The notes below the pieces were generated by a model. That model was not told the DNA's origin and searched no databases. It was given only the letters and a program-made list of their open reading frames with translations. A stretch of 64,000 nt of DNA from contig JBANSL010000016.1 of assembly GCA_037127255.1 (NCBI GenBank), forward strand, positions 3,536,501 through 3,600,500. The letters run 5' to 3'. Each line of letters opens with the position of its first letter. Within the stretch, counting starts at the first letter, position 1. Source of the DNA: Persicaria tinctoria. Taxonomy: Eukaryota > Streptophyta > Magnoliopsida > Caryophyllales > Polygonaceae. The position numbers were made by a program, and so were the translations under genes. Of the stretch, positions 46,103 through 57,210 are shown in pieces.

Positions 46103-47335
46103 CTAAAAATAAAAGTCTTGTTTTCGGAAATTGAGTTCCCTATGCCAAGTAGCAGGATGTATGACTTGTATGTTGTTGGCCTTGTTATCGCACCAAAACA
46201 TCCTCCCGTCGTGGCATACATACAACACTGCTCTTCTGCCATCTCCGCATTCATGGAGGACAGCGGGCTTCGCCACTTTCCAATTGATGGCCAGCTCGCG
46301 CTGGGTTATCACGTCGATGCTTACCAACTTTTCCCAACAATTGGTGTCGTTCTTCATCAGCCACAGATCAAACTTATACCTGTCCTGCAGCTGCCTGCCA
46401 TCATCAAAGTCCTCAAACTCGAACTCAAACTCAAACATGGTATCGCAAGCAAAATACAGGTGTCCGTTCAATTCGACTAGATGTGCAGCAAGGAATGTTT
46501 GCTGTGTCCAACCAGCCTGTTCAGGATGATAAGCCGGAGCAGCCAATAGTTGGCCGAAGCTACCAGTATTCAGATCATAGGTAACTATGATCACCTCCCT
46601 CAATCTCGATCTCTTCTTAATGATGACCCAATGAAGGACGCCGTTGAAGCAGCAACCTTGAGAGGATGGCCAGTCGTACGACGACCCATCCTTATAGTCC
46701 TCCGGAAAGCCTTGGATGGGCTCCCAGCCCTTATTTCTCAAGCTGTGAATCCAGCCGCTGCCGACTTGTCCCTCCTTAGCGATGACTATGATCTTGTAAT
46801 CATCGGCGCCATGATCATAACCGAATCCATAACAGAGCCAGGAATCGGAGCTTTGTGGATGTATCGGGGGATCTTCCACTTGGAATGGAACTCCTCCGGA
46901 GAACAGGTTGTAGCAAACGAAGGGGCCCATGTGCGACTTGAAACACGCTATGCTGTCGGCTGATCCCGAATTCAGAAGTTGATGTACTTTCCGATGATAG
47001 CGGTCGTAGGCAGCCGTATATTTCGATCCGATGGGGATCTCTTGCACCATAAAGGGAGGGTTAACATCGCCATTGATGATGAGCTCGTTGGGGTGCTGTA
47101 CCACTATGCAGTAGAGTCTGTTCCAAGCGAAGAACAGGGCCCTACTTCTCTTCGGCTTGTATCGGTTGAAAAACTTGGGATCGCAGATCAGATTCTTCAA
47201 CTCCTTTGACAACCGCTTACATTTGAGAATGGATTTGAATGAGGACCGTAACAGGATCTCAATTACGATTTCTTCAGGGAGATAACGATCAACCGCACTC
47301 CTCCTTGTAACTTTAGCCGCCATCGATAGATACAT
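46103..47335 (-). CDS. F-box protein, copy 3 (410 aa, intronless, inverted)
   Basis: A predicted SCF adaptor read from the ATG at 47335 (MYLSMAAKVTRRSAVD). The F-box is at about residues 20-62 and the F-box-associated domain follows; the frame is intact to 46103. It differs from copies 1 and 2 at scattered N-terminal positions (for example RSAVD for RSGVD, YDRYHRKVHQ for YDHYHRKAHQ) but shares the FEFEFEFEDFDDGRQLQ segment and following region with copy 2. It converges on the peroxidase fragment at 45298-45650, the same arrangement as copy 1 in mirror image. Confidence 0.85.
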   Translation of the reverse strand: MYLSMAAKVTRRSAVDRYLPEEIVIEILLRSSFKSILKCKRLSKELKNLICDPKFFNRYKPKRSRALFFAWNRLYCIVVQHPNELIINGDVNPPFMVQEIPIGSKYTAAYDRYHRKVHQLLNSGSADSIACFKSHMGPFVCYNLFSGGVPFQVEDPPIHPQSSDSWLCYGFGYDHGADDYKIIVIAKEGQVGSGWIHSLRNKGWEPIQGFPEDYKDGSSYDWPSSQGCCFNGVLHWVIIKKRSRLREVIIVTYDLNTGSFGQLLAAPAYHPEQAGWTQQTFLAAHLVELNGHLYFACDTMFEFEFEFEDFDDGRQLQDRYKFDLWLMKNDTNCWEKLVSIDVITQRELAINWKVAKPAVLHECGDGRRAVLYVCHDGRMFWCDNKANNIQVIHPATWHRELNFRKQDFYF

Positions 47336-47598
47336 CGATTCACTAATCCAACCCTAATTCACACAGAAGAGCTTATAATTAATTAGGCATGCGCCGCGCG
47401 CGCACACACACATATATATATATATAACCTATCTATCTATCTATAATATTATTTCCATATATAAATAATGTATGATTGATTGTTGATAGTTATTTCTATG
47501 ATATCAATTTCTATGATATCAATTTAACATTTATTTAATTTAAAAATAAAATAAAAATATATTTATATTCCTAACATCTATATTTATATATTTACAAA
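47336..47598. other. Upstream flank of F-box copy 3
   Basis: Matches the upstream flank of copy 2 where that copy is not interrupted (ggaaataatattatagatag on the minus strand, and attataagctcttctgtgtg against attataagctattctgtgtg). It contains alternating cgcgcgcgcacacacaca, a potential Z-DNA-forming run. The last 20 bp are the left target duplication of the retroposon at 47599. Confidence 0.6.
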
Positions 47599-48807
47599 CA
47601 TACAGAAAATTATGTGGCCATAGAATTAGAGAACACACCTACAAGACTCATTTCCACTAAACCGTGGGGAAATCCCCTAGAGAGAAGGGAGAGCCCTTCT
47701 CTCTAGGCTTGTCAAACAATTAGCCCCAAATTAGCATATGAAATCCCTAATTCTACCCACCCTTTTCATGTCAATCTAACCCAATCGATTTCACTGTGCC
47801 CAAATTTCCATTCCAATCACATAATTTCAAACCCATCTCTAGTCAATCCTCCTCCCCGGCGTCAATTATGGCCGGTTGGGCTGCTTCCCAGTCGGCGCCC
47901 CTCCCTCGCCCTCCGAGTTGGGGCTTTCGCGATTGGGTTGCCGCCGTGGCCGGTTGCTATTCAGCCTCTCCCCCTCTCCCCTTGTCCTGATTCCGACTCC
48001 TCCCTGTTGCCGGTTGTGAGTTTTGGTCAGGTGTTTCAACAAACTTTGTTCTATATCCCCTGGTGTGGTATGATTTCTCCCCCGCCTACCAATTCCTCTC
48101 TCCTGTCTACTCTTTTGGATCGCTAGCGGTTCGATCTTGTCTCAATCCTCCCATGTCTGGTCTATCGGGGCTGCACTCTGCTCTTCTCGGTCAGATTTGG
48201 GCTGCTACCCTCCCGATTCCATTGGCTTCGCATCTTCCTCTCTTCCTTGGTCCTTCGGGCCCAAGCTTCGGGTCCTTACGGCCCAAGGATGTGGATTAAA
48301 AAAAAAAAAAAAAGTCTCGTAAGGGTCTGAGTAAACCCACCCGTAAGGGTCTTGACAATCTCCCGTAAGGGTTTTTTGGTGCGCTATATACAGGGTGGCT
48401 TTCAGCGATGTTTCCGGTTGTTCTTGGCGGTCCTAGTATGAGTTGGGACTCTGGTGTCCGGTGTCGGGTCTGGCTGGGGTCATGGCGGTGTGCATCGAGG
48501 CGACTCCGATTTCCGGAAATTTCCTTGGAGGTTCGTCCTCATCGCCCACAGGAGGGACTCCTGATGTACCGCTGGCCAGCGGTGTCATCGCTTGGTGGCG
48601 CTTGGCTCCGGGGTTTGTCTGTGTTGTTCTCAGCTTTTTTGGTTAGGTTCGCCTGTTCGTCTGGGATTGTTTGTTTGTCGCTTTTGTATTGCACCGTTTA
48701 TTTTAGATTGTATGATCGACGGTTCTCCGTCTGCCGACTCCGTCGGCCTCTCGATGAGCCAGGTCTGTCTGGCCATCGAATTTTTACCTAATCAAAAAAA
48801 ATATATA
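47599..48807 (+). mobile_element. Non-LTR retroposon, 1.2 kb, with internal and terminal A-tracts
   Basis: A perfect 20-bp direct repeat flanks it (47579-47598 and 48808-48827). It ends in tttttacctaatc and seven adenines plus an AT run, as plant LINE/SINE insertions do. An internal run of 17 adenines (48298-48314) separates a left part (with short open frames such as the one at 47869 beginning MAGWAASQ) from a right part with three cgtaagggt repeats. No reverse transcriptase or known domain is readable, so it is non-autonomous or derived from transcripts. Confidence 0.65.
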
Positions 48808-48827
48808 TATATTTATATATTTACAAA

Positions 48828-49027
48828 ATTTTATTTTGAAAAATCATGTTTTAAATTTTTTAATAATTATATTTTCTAAAATATTGTCGTTTTAATTTTT
48901 AAAAATATGATTTTTCAAAATAAAATTTTATGAACATATAACTTAGAAATATAAATATATTTTTTTTAAAAAAAATTAAATAAATGTTAAAATAAATGAA
49001 TGTTGTAGTGAGGGGAGTAGGGAGAGT
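48828..49027. other. Remainder of an AT-rich inverted-repeat element
   Basis: attttattttgaaaaatcat near 48827 pairs with atgatttttcaaaataaaat near 48906. With 47526-47598 it appears to be a MITE-like inverted repeat into which the 1.2-kb retroposon inserted. Related sequence is in the MITE at 41381-41733. Confidence 0.45.
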
Positions 49028-49669
49028 AGAGTAGAAGATCTACAAACAGAGCTTTAAAACAAATACAATGAAAACCCTAACTGTACGCTCCTACACGCGC
49101 GTCTCTTCCCCTTTCGTGCTCTCCAGCCGCCGCCCCGGAATTCCGGCAATCGCCTCTGTGGCTTACCCGTTCCCCCCCCCCCCCCCACCACTACCCCTAT
49201 TATGCCTGGCCTAGACCTCCACCTACCCATGGTTAGCTACTTCCGACCCGCCGATCTCTGTCCATCCACCTCTGGTGGATCTGGCCATGACCTGGCTGCT
49301 CTGGAAGAGGTGGCGCCGTCCGATTCGTCCGTCTTTGGGCGGTTTCTTTCCACCTGGAAGGTCATCATACACTCTGGCTTCGCATTTATGAGGGGTGGGA
49401 GGGTTCAGCGGTGCCCGGGGCGCAGACGTCGCTTCCGACGATGACGTGGCTGGCTGTTCTCATCCGCACTCGAGTGGGCGGTCTTGTCTCAGGAATTCGG
49501 CTCCTCTTCCACTGTAAGTCTCCTGCCCTCCTTTGCTCACCAGCATCACCACTATAAATATCATACTACAATATGCATGTGGGAATACGCTTCCCCTTTT
49601 ATCCACACCGATCTCCTGTCAAAATCCCAATTTCTATTGTTTCTGCTTCGCCTCTGTGTGTGTGCTCAA

Positions 49670-51088
49670 ATGGCCTCCAAATCCTTCATGGATGCTCTCA
49701 AAGAAACCCAATCGCCGCCTGTGGCGCCTGCTGAACCCACTCCTAACGCCCCACCTGCTGCTCCGGCGCCGGCCTCCGGCGGCCGCCCTCCGGTGCCGAG
49801 ATTCTCGACTTCGGAAAAGGGCAAGGCTGTGCAGTCAGATGCTGCTCATGAAGGTTCTCAGGAGCCTGATGATGGCTCGGACTATCTCAACAAGCTTGTT
49901 GAATTGCGTAAGGCTGTCCTCCTTGCTAATCAAAAGATTTTATATGGTACTATCTATGGGGGTTTTTCTGACCTTAATGATCTCAAGATGAAGATCCGTA
50001 GTGAGTGGAGAAACTGTGTTGGTCCGATCGAAATTGTCGATCGCACTTTTGGGTGGTTTGAAGCCCGCTTTGTTCACCTATCTGACCTCAAAAGGGTGTG
50101 GGATGATCGCCCCTACCACTACAATGGTCAGTTGTTTGTGCTACTGAAATGGTTTCCTGACTTTGATCCATCTACTGCTGGTGTTACCCATGTCGATTTG
50201 TGGGCTAGGATCCCCAAATTACCTGTGGAATTTATCTCTAAAGAAGCGATGAATGTGATTCTAAATCGGTTCAAAGTTGGCTCTTTTATCCGGTTTGACA
50301 AGCTTTCCTATCTGAAAATTCGTGTTGATTTCACAAGATTCTGCCTCAATGTTGCTCTTCATAAGATAATCGGGGAGATCGCCATCCCAGATGAAGATGA
50401 CAAGCTAATGCCTCTGAGGGTGTACTACGAGGATTTTCCGAAAGGCTGCGGCTTTTGTGGAATGTTCAGCCACGTCTATGATGACTGCCCTGATCGTGTC
50501 CCTAAGCCGAAACCTACCGTCAGTCGGGTTTGCATCTCGGGTCCAGAGGAGGGTATGGGGTCTTCGGAGGATCTTGATTGGACAAAGGTTGGCCCTAAGA
50601 AGGGCAAGGGATCGGCGAAGGCTAGTATTAAGCCATATATGGCAGGCATTAAGGGTATTGTAGTCGAATTTGTTTCTTCTGCTCCTCCCTCGTCGGCTCC
50701 GATGGTCAGCCCGATGACAACTGATGCGGTCGTTCAGACCGATGAAAATGCTCCAAAATCTGATGGGATGCTCCCCGATTCTAATGATGAGGCCCTGGGT
50801 TGGTGTGAGTCGACTCCGGGGGCCTGCCTCTCGCCTGGTGCAACCACTGCACTGCCTATGCAGGCCATGGAGGTTGATCCCAAGGAGCCGGTGGTGTCTG
50901 CCATTGCCGAGCTTGGCCAGATCAATGCTTCTTCGGATGAGTCGGCCTCGTCAACTCGTTCTGTCAGCCGCCGCCTTGGCAGGCTTGGGATCAGTTCTCC
51001 ATCGGCCTCGGTGGAAGTCGGCAAGCGCCGCGAAGACAAGCCGCCGGAAGACTCGGCCTCCTCGCTTCTGAAGAAGTCTAAAAACTAG
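49670..51088 (+). CDS. L1 ORF1, DUF4283/zinc-knuckle RNA-binding protein
   Basis: The L1 nucleic-acid-binding protein, taken from the ATG at 49670 (MASKSFMDALKE), the usual L1 ORF1 beginning; an in-frame ATG at 49577 and a TTG at 49484 would lengthen it. The protein is 472 aa. Residues about 70-270 form the DUF4283-like region (LKMKIRSEWRNCVGPIEIVD, GVTHVDLWARIPKLPVEF) and end in the knuckle CGFCGMFSHVYDDC. The C-terminal part is proline/serine-rich with a basic end (KRREDKPPEDSA). The frame is intact. The next frame starts seven bases after its stop. Confidence 0.9.
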   Translation: MASKSFMDALKETQSPPVAPAEPTPNAPPAAPAPASGGRPPVPRFSTSEKGKAVQSDAAHEGSQEPDDGSDYLNKLVELRKAVLLANQKILYGTIYGGFSDLNDLKMKIRSEWRNCVGPIEIVDRTFGWFEARFVHLSDLKRVWDDRPYHYNGQLFVLLKWFPDFDPSTAGVTHVDLWARIPKLPVEFISKEAMNVILNRFKVGSFIRFDKLSYLKIRVDFTRFCLNVALHKIIGEIAIPDEDDKLMPLRVYYEDFPKGCGFCGMFSHVYDDCPDRVPKPKPTVSRVCISGPEEGMGSSEDLDWTKVGPKKGKGSAKASIKPYMAGIKGIVVEFVSSAPPSSAPMVSPMTTDAVVQTDENAPKSDGMLPDSNDEALGWCESTPGACLSPGATTALPMQAMEVDPKEPVVSAIAELGQINASSDESASSTRSVSRRLGRLGISSPSASVEVGKRREDKPPEDSASSLLKKSKN

Positions 51089-51095
51089 TTTCCTT

Positions 51096-52715
51096 ATGTT
51101 TTACAACCCCAATGTTTTATCGTTTGGTTGCTCGTTCTCTTGCGTTTTCGGCCAGGTGGTCTTGGTTTGGGTTTGGTGTGGTCTATGGGGTTGGAATGGG
51201 ATTGTGTTTGCCCACTTCCTGTTTTTGATCTCCCTTGGTGGGAGTTTATTTCTCTACTATGTTGTGTGTTGCCAGCTAGGCTCGATCTATGCTATTGGGG
51301 TTGTTTTTGTTGTTTATTGTCTTTCTAATCCAATCTGTTGGTTATGTTGCTCACTGGCATTTGCACTTTTTCTGGCTCCTATGCTTTGCTTGCTTTTTAT
51401 TGGTTTTGTTCGGACTACTGGCTTCGTGTTGTTTTCTGTTAGGCTCTCCGGGTGTGATGGCTACTTAAACATTGCTTTGCCTTCGGCCTGTCTACTCTTC
51501 TGCTCTACCAACGGATCATATCGACTTGGCGCTTGTGGCAAGGTGTGTGTCCTACTCTCTCTCAGCTCCTTTATTTCAGGTTTCTTCAGCTTTGAACGAC
51601 TTTATTATGTTACCTCAACAGGCTTAGGGGATCTACTATCCCACCTTTCTCTTCAAGTTTGGTTTTTTCCATGTTTTGATGAATTACTCACTAACCTGCT
51701 TATTTCGATCAGCCCCTTGCTCTTTAGATTTGTACTCCGCTGTGAGTATGGTGTGGTCTGTCCCTTGTTGTCTCTTGTTTCCAGGTTATGTCTTGCGTTT
51801 GGCAGCTGGTTTGATAGGGGTTCTCTCGGCTGTGAGGCTGGCGACTGCAGCAGGTTCCGGGCTCTTACCTGGGATTGGCTTTCATTTCTTTGCTGCGTGC
51901 TCTTGGCCTTGAGGTCATTCCAGCAACGAGTCCTTTGCTGGACCTTTTTATTTCCTCTTGGTTTGCTTGTGTGCCGGCTGTTAGTTGCTAGGGGTTTAGT
52001 TTCCTTGCGTTGCCCTTGGTGTAGCTTGCCTCTTTTGGGTTTGTCTTTCGATTTCATCATTTTTTGTATCCACTGGTGGGTTTTTATGGCTCTTAATGTA
52101 ATCCATTATCATCATAACATTATGAACTTTACCAGTTTTGGGTTGGCTAATTTTCTTATGCTCAGCTTCTCTCTTATAATCCAAATGTTATGTGGCTTTC
52201 AGTTGCTCAGTGAATCGCCCGGACCGGGCTATCTAATCTTGTTGTCCTTACAGGACCTTTTAAACTTACAAAAGTTACCCATCAGTCAGCAATCTCGGTT
52301 CATGGATACACCATTACTTATAAAAGCATTACATAGCCACACAATATTCATTATCATAACTACAAGTAACATTGTTAGCACTCAAACTACGGAGAAACAA
52401 ACCCTCACCTTACAAAACACATCGACTTGGGTCATTAGGGACCATTTGGCTCCCTTTCCGAGCCAAGGCCTAACACGGATCGGTAATCCATTACCCAACG
52501 GTAAGTCTAATATCAAATTTGTTATCGCCAGAAATGAGGTTTTTGACCGAGTTATTACTTACACGGTTTCTTTTTACTCAAGTTTTATTACCACAAATGG
52601 ACTTGAACACCAAGGCTACTGCAACATAACCATCTCCCTTATGGTTTCTTGCTTAAAAACCGAGCCAGTCACTCCCAGATTAGTACAAACTGTTCGCCCT
52701 ATAAGGTTTTTATGA
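51096..52715 (+). CDS. Long spacer frame of the L1 (539 aa, hydrophobic, unrecognised)
   Basis: This frame begins at an ATG eight bases after the ORF1 stop codon begins to clear (51096) and ends in a TGA that overlaps the ORF2 ATG as ATGA (52712-52715), so it fills the whole ORF1-ORF2 interval. It encodes several hydrophobic stretches, rich in leucine, phenylalanine, cysteine and tryptophan (for example SFSCVFGQVVLVWVWCGLWG and CLLFIGFVRTTGFVLFSV), that could cross a membrane, then a more polar last third with LTRIGNPLPNGKSNIKFVIA. I recognise no family. The T-rich sequence biases codons to hydrophobic residues and lowers stop frequency in the first part, so a noncoding spacer remains possible, but the other two forward frames are broken repeatedly. 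Confidence 0.4.
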   Translation: MFYNPNVLSFGCSFSCVFGQVVLVWVWCGLWGWNGIVFAHFLFLISLGGSLFLYYVVCCQLGSIYAIGVVFVVYCLSNPICWLCCSLAFALFLAPMLCLLFIGFVRTTGFVLFSVRLSGCDGYLNIALPSACLLFCSTNGSYRLGACGKVCVLLSLSSFISGFFSFERLYYVTSTGLGDLLSHLSLQVWFFPCFDELLTNLLISISPLLFRFVLRCEYGVVCPLLSLVSRLCLAFGSWFDRGSLGCEAGDCSRFRALTWDWLSFLCCVLLALRSFQQRVLCWTFLFPLGLLVCRLLVARGLVSLRCPWCSLPLLGLSFDFIIFCIHWWVFMALNVIHYHHNIMNFTSFGLANFLMLSFSLIIQMLCGFQLLSESPGPGYLILLSLQDLLNLQKLPISQQSRFMDTPLLIKALHSHTIFIIITTSNIVSTQTTEKQTLTLQNTSTWVIRDHLAPFPSQGLTRIGNPLPNGKSNIKFVIARNEVFDRVITYTVSFYSSFITTNGLEHQGYCNITISLMVSCLKTEPVTPRLVQTVRPIRFL

Positions 52716-55700
52716 ATATATGCACATGGAATTCATGCGGTATCCGGAGCCGTAATTTCTGGACAAATGTGGATATTTTCTGTCAAAATAATAGCATAAA
52801 CGTTCTATTTCTTTTAGAAATTAAGACCGATAAGGTTCCTTCTGAAAGCACACTGCGCAAGTGTGGATTCACGAATGTAGCTTTTGATCCAGCGATTGGC
52901 TTTTCCGGGGGAATCTTTCTTTTATGGAAAGATTTCTCTGCTTCACAAGGATCCATTGATCTTATTTCGGTTCAGCACCGACTCATTCATTTCAACTACT
53001 CAGATTATTCTACGAAGCGCTCTTTCGCTTTTCTGGTAGTTTATGCCCCGCCAGACGAGCGGCGTAAAGCCGCCTTTTGGGATACGATTACCCCTTATAT
53101 TCAGTCACTTGTAATTCCTTACTGTATTATGGGTGACCTTAATGAAATAGCCCTCCCAGCTGATAAACTTGGAGGTGCATACCCTTCTAATGCACGGTTC
53201 ACACGTTTACTAAACCTAAAAAACAGGCTATCTCTAATCGAAGTTCCTTCTTGCGGGGGCCAGTTTACCTGGCAACGGAAAACGAATGGGGTGGTCAGTT
53301 GCTTAGAGAAACTGGACCGCCTACTAATCCACACGGACATGCCGACCATTTTCGACTCTCTGCGCACCCAGATCCATCCGTTTACACGATCGGACCATGC
53401 TCCAATCTCCACGGACTTTCGCCATAACATTCAGCCGAAAAACAGGCCCTTTAAATTCGATCTGGCTTGGGCTTCTAGGGCTGATTACAGAAATTTAGTC
53501 TCGCAGGCTTGGAGGACGAACCCAAAAGGCTCCTTAATGTTCAAATTGCTTCAAAAGGGAAAAGTTCTTAAAAAACTTTCCAAAACTTGGCATAAGATGA
53601 CGGTTCGCAATATTCACAACCAAATCCTCGTAACGGATCAAAAGCTCCTTAGTTTACAGACTTCTCTTCTATCAAATTACAACTGCAAGGATGTCCAAAT
53701 CCTTAAACAACTACTAAACAAAAGAGAACGCATGCTCGATTTTCACCGGCGCTACTGGAGCTAGCGGGCTAAAGTTAAACATACAAAACTAAATGACTCC
53801 AACTCTGGATATTTTCATAAGATCGCCACTGCAAAAAGGGGCAGGAAAATGATAAAGTATATCCTTCTGCAGGGTGGTCAGTCCACAACTGACTTCCACA
53901 CAATCCAACAAGAAGTTGTTTGCAACTTCAAGGCTCGTTTTCGAGCATCTTCGCATTCGACTATGGATTTATCTCCGGATCTAGCAGTTATCCCAACGTT
54001 AGTTACTCAGACGGACAATGATATGCTATCTGCCCCTGTTACAAACAATGAGATAAAATCGGTTGTATTTGCTATGAGCCCAGACAAGGCTCCGGGCCCG
54101 GACAGCTTCCCAGCCGGATTCTACCAAAAGTTCTGGCCCACTGTGGACCCTTCTGTAACAAAGGCCATGAAGGCTTTCTTCACCAGTGGCAGGTTACTAC
54201 GTCAGACAAACCATACCTTTATCACGCTCTTACCAAAATGTGATGTGCCGACTGCAGTTAACCACTACAGACAAATTAGCTTATGCTCTACTATCTATAA
54301 AATCATAGCCAAAGTAATTTCTGCAAGATTAACGAAAATCTTTGACAAACTGATACATCCCCTACAAGGAGCTTTCACTAAAGGGAGAGCTATTCAGGAC
54401 AATATTCTGATTGCTCATGAAGCATTGCATTTGTTCCGTCTGAAGAAAGGCAAGACGGGCATGGTTGCCCTAAAGCTTGATATGGAAAAAGCTTACGACC
54501 GTATTGAATGGCCGTTTCTGTTCCAGGTTCTATCCAAGTTCGGTTTCAATGATCAGTTCATTAATATAATAAAAGAATGTGTCTCAATTGTATCCTACTC
54601 GGTCCTGGTTAATGATGAACCTACCACGATGTTCCAACCCACTAGAGGCTTAAGACAAGGAGACCCGCTCTCCCTCTTTCTCTTTATCCTAGCATCTGAG
54701 GTACTAGCACGTACATTGCACAACCAAGGTCTTGCCAGTAAGGACCTCGACATTTCTTTTGGCCAGCTGGGATTCAAGATCCCTTTTCTTGCCTTTGCGG
54801 ATGATATTCTCATTTTTTGCAAGGCCTCCCAATCGGCATGCACTTCTGTACTGTCTATTCTAGACAGATACTGTCTAATCTCAGGACAAAAGGTTAATCT
54901 GCTAAAATCCAGCTTCCAAGCATCTCCAAACACAACTGCTGCCGCAATAGCTTCAACAATTGCCGTACTTGGTATTCCACAGGCAAACAATTTCGACAAA
55001 TATTTGGGCTGCCCTGTAGTCAACGGCAGGACCAATAGGGATACCTTCACTGATGTGGTCCTCAAGACCAAAAATCAGCTCACTAAATGGAAAGCTTCCA
55101 ATCTTTCAGCCGAAGGTCGTCGGGTGCTTATCAAAGCAAACTTGAGTGCCAAACCAATCTTTCTAATGCAAGCTTTCCTCCTACCATCCAACGTTCTTCA
55201 TGAACTTGACAAAGTATATAGACAATTCTTTTGGAACAAAACTGTCAAAGCCACGCCACTCATTAGTTGGGACAAAATCTGTTCTGACACGATGAAGGGC
55301 GGTTTGGGGATTCATAAGGCAGAATCTATGAATATTGCGCTACAAATGAAGCTTCTTTGGAAGATCTTTGCAGAACCAGACAACATCTGGGTTCGAGTCA
55401 TCTCACAGAAATACCCGAAAGGGAACGATCTGTATAGTTATAACAAAAAGGGTAATACCTATTGGCAATGGTCCCGTCTTATGTCCATCAGACACTAGTT
55501 TCTCCCAGGTCTCCAATGGCGTGTTGGAAATGGGGAATCTATTGATTTCTGGTCCCATAATTGGGCTTTTGAGAAGCCTTTGAGTTCCAAAACACTGATA
55601 CCTATACCGGCTGAGCTGGTAGGCGTTTTGGTGGCTCATTTCATCACAAATAGGCAATGGAACAAACCCTTCATGATGGACGCACTACATAGTGTGCTGT

Positions 55701-56908
55701 CCAAAGATGATATTAACCACATCATGGGTATCACCTTACCAAGTAACACGATCACAGACCGTCTATATTGGGGACCAAGCAAAAATGGCTGGTTCTCAAC
55801 CGCCTTCGCCAACTCTTTCATATCTGCCCACACCGGGTCGTCAGATTTCGATTGTGCGTGGATCTGGAATCTTGATGTTCCACCTAAGGTGCGACACTTT
55901 CTATGGAAAATATCCAGGGACGGTCTACCGACTAAGACGAGATTACAGAGGTCGCATGTCGCTGTACCTGCTGGTTGTGCTTTCTGTGACAATACAAATG
56001 AATCCAGGTATCACATCCTCCTTTGCTGCCCTATGGCTACTGCCTTACGCAAAGCTTTACATATCCATATTCCAAGACATATTTCTGCCAGTGGCATGGG
56101 CGATGCGTTTCCTCTTACTGCGATCAAAGTTGCGATTGGGCCTTCCTCCTTTGCTAATCTAGCCTCAGTTTGGTGGGCCATGTGGTTCTTTAGAAACCAG
56201 CTGGTTTTCGACCACACTAAAAAGGTAACAGTTAATGATATTCTACTGTTACACACCACTACTACTCACGTTTGGATACAATCCAAGTTTCTAAACGATG
56301 ACCCTGCGGCACCTTTGACCCCACTACCCAGCTGTCGTAGTGGCAATCTGGACCGGCCTTTTAGAATGAGTGGGTCGAAAGCCAGTCGACCGGATCGGTC
56401 CGGGAAGTGGGACAAACCACCACCGAATAGCTACAAGCTAAATTTCGATGGTTCGGTGACAGAGAATGGGAACTCGTCTTATGGATTTGTCATCCGCGAT
56501 TCTGACAGTTTAGTTGTCTCGGCTGGCAGATCTGTTTGTACGAATATATCGGTCATTTATGCCGAGAACCTCGGTCTCAGGATGGGTCTGTTACGGGCTA
56601 AGGAACTGAACCTGTCGACTCTTCTGATTGAAGGAGACAATCTGTTGGTGATAAATGTACTACTTGGGGATTGAAAATGTCCCTGGTCGATCGAGATGTT
56701 ACAAGCGGATATTTTGGCTGATATTTCGTCCTTTACTCATATAGCTATTCGTCATATTTTCAGGGAATCGAATGTTGTGGCTGACTACCTTGCGCGTAGT
56801 GCCCATGCCTCCCCTACCGACGCTTGCTGTGAGGATGATCCAGAACTGCGAGTTCTCGTTCGGAAGAATGCACTAGAAAGGGCCTCTGCCTTGGCAGACC
56901 CAACCTAA
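52712..56908 (+). pseudogene. L1 ORF2 endonuclease-reverse transcriptase-RNase H, three stops
   Basis: It starts MNICTWNSCGIRSRN at 52712. The APE endonuclease keeps NSCGI, LLEIKTDK, GDLNEI and RSDHAP. Reverse transcriptase keeps KLDMEKAYDRIEW, LRQGDPLS and FADDILIF. Then come zf-RVT (PPKVRHFLWKISRDGLP, CAFCDNTNESRYHILLC) and RNase H (NFDGSVTENGNSSYGFVIRD, YAENLGLR, EGDN). In-frame stops are TAG at 53762-53764, TAG at 55496-55498 and TGA at 56672-56674; no frameshift is needed across the whole length. The catalytic residues are intact, so it was active until recently but cannot make a full protein now. Confidence 0.9.
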
Positions 56909-57210
56909 TTTTTATCATGCTTCAAAAAAAAAAAAAAAAAAAAGAGTAGAAGATCTACCATCGTTTTTATATACTCCGGAAAACTGAAAACTATCTACTG
57001 TAGTTTAGAGACAGAAAACCCATATCGCCCATGACTCCCCACATTTCGAGCGCCGAAGTTAAAAACGCTCACAAACGCGTCGTTTTGATTCCCCGATTGA
57101 AGGCCGAGGCTTCGTTTTGAAAAAACATCCAGCAAAAGCGCGCCGGCCCCCAGTTGGAAAATTCTGAATCCGTCACCCTCACTCCTCCCCGCTTTCCCCA
57201 ATTTCTCTGA

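Larger units (their letters stand above)
49044..56942 (+). mobile_element. Full-length L1-type LINE, 7.9 kb
   Basis: A 16-bp target duplication agagtagaagatctac lies at 49028-49043 and 56943-56958, and the element ends in about 19 adenines from 56924. It carries ORF1, a long spacer frame and ORF2 (endonuclease, reverse transcriptase, zf-RVT, RNase H). The 5' leader (49044-49669) includes a 16-base cytosine run near 49173. The perfect duplication and full length mean a rather recent insertion, although ORF2 has three in-frame stops. Confidence 0.95.
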
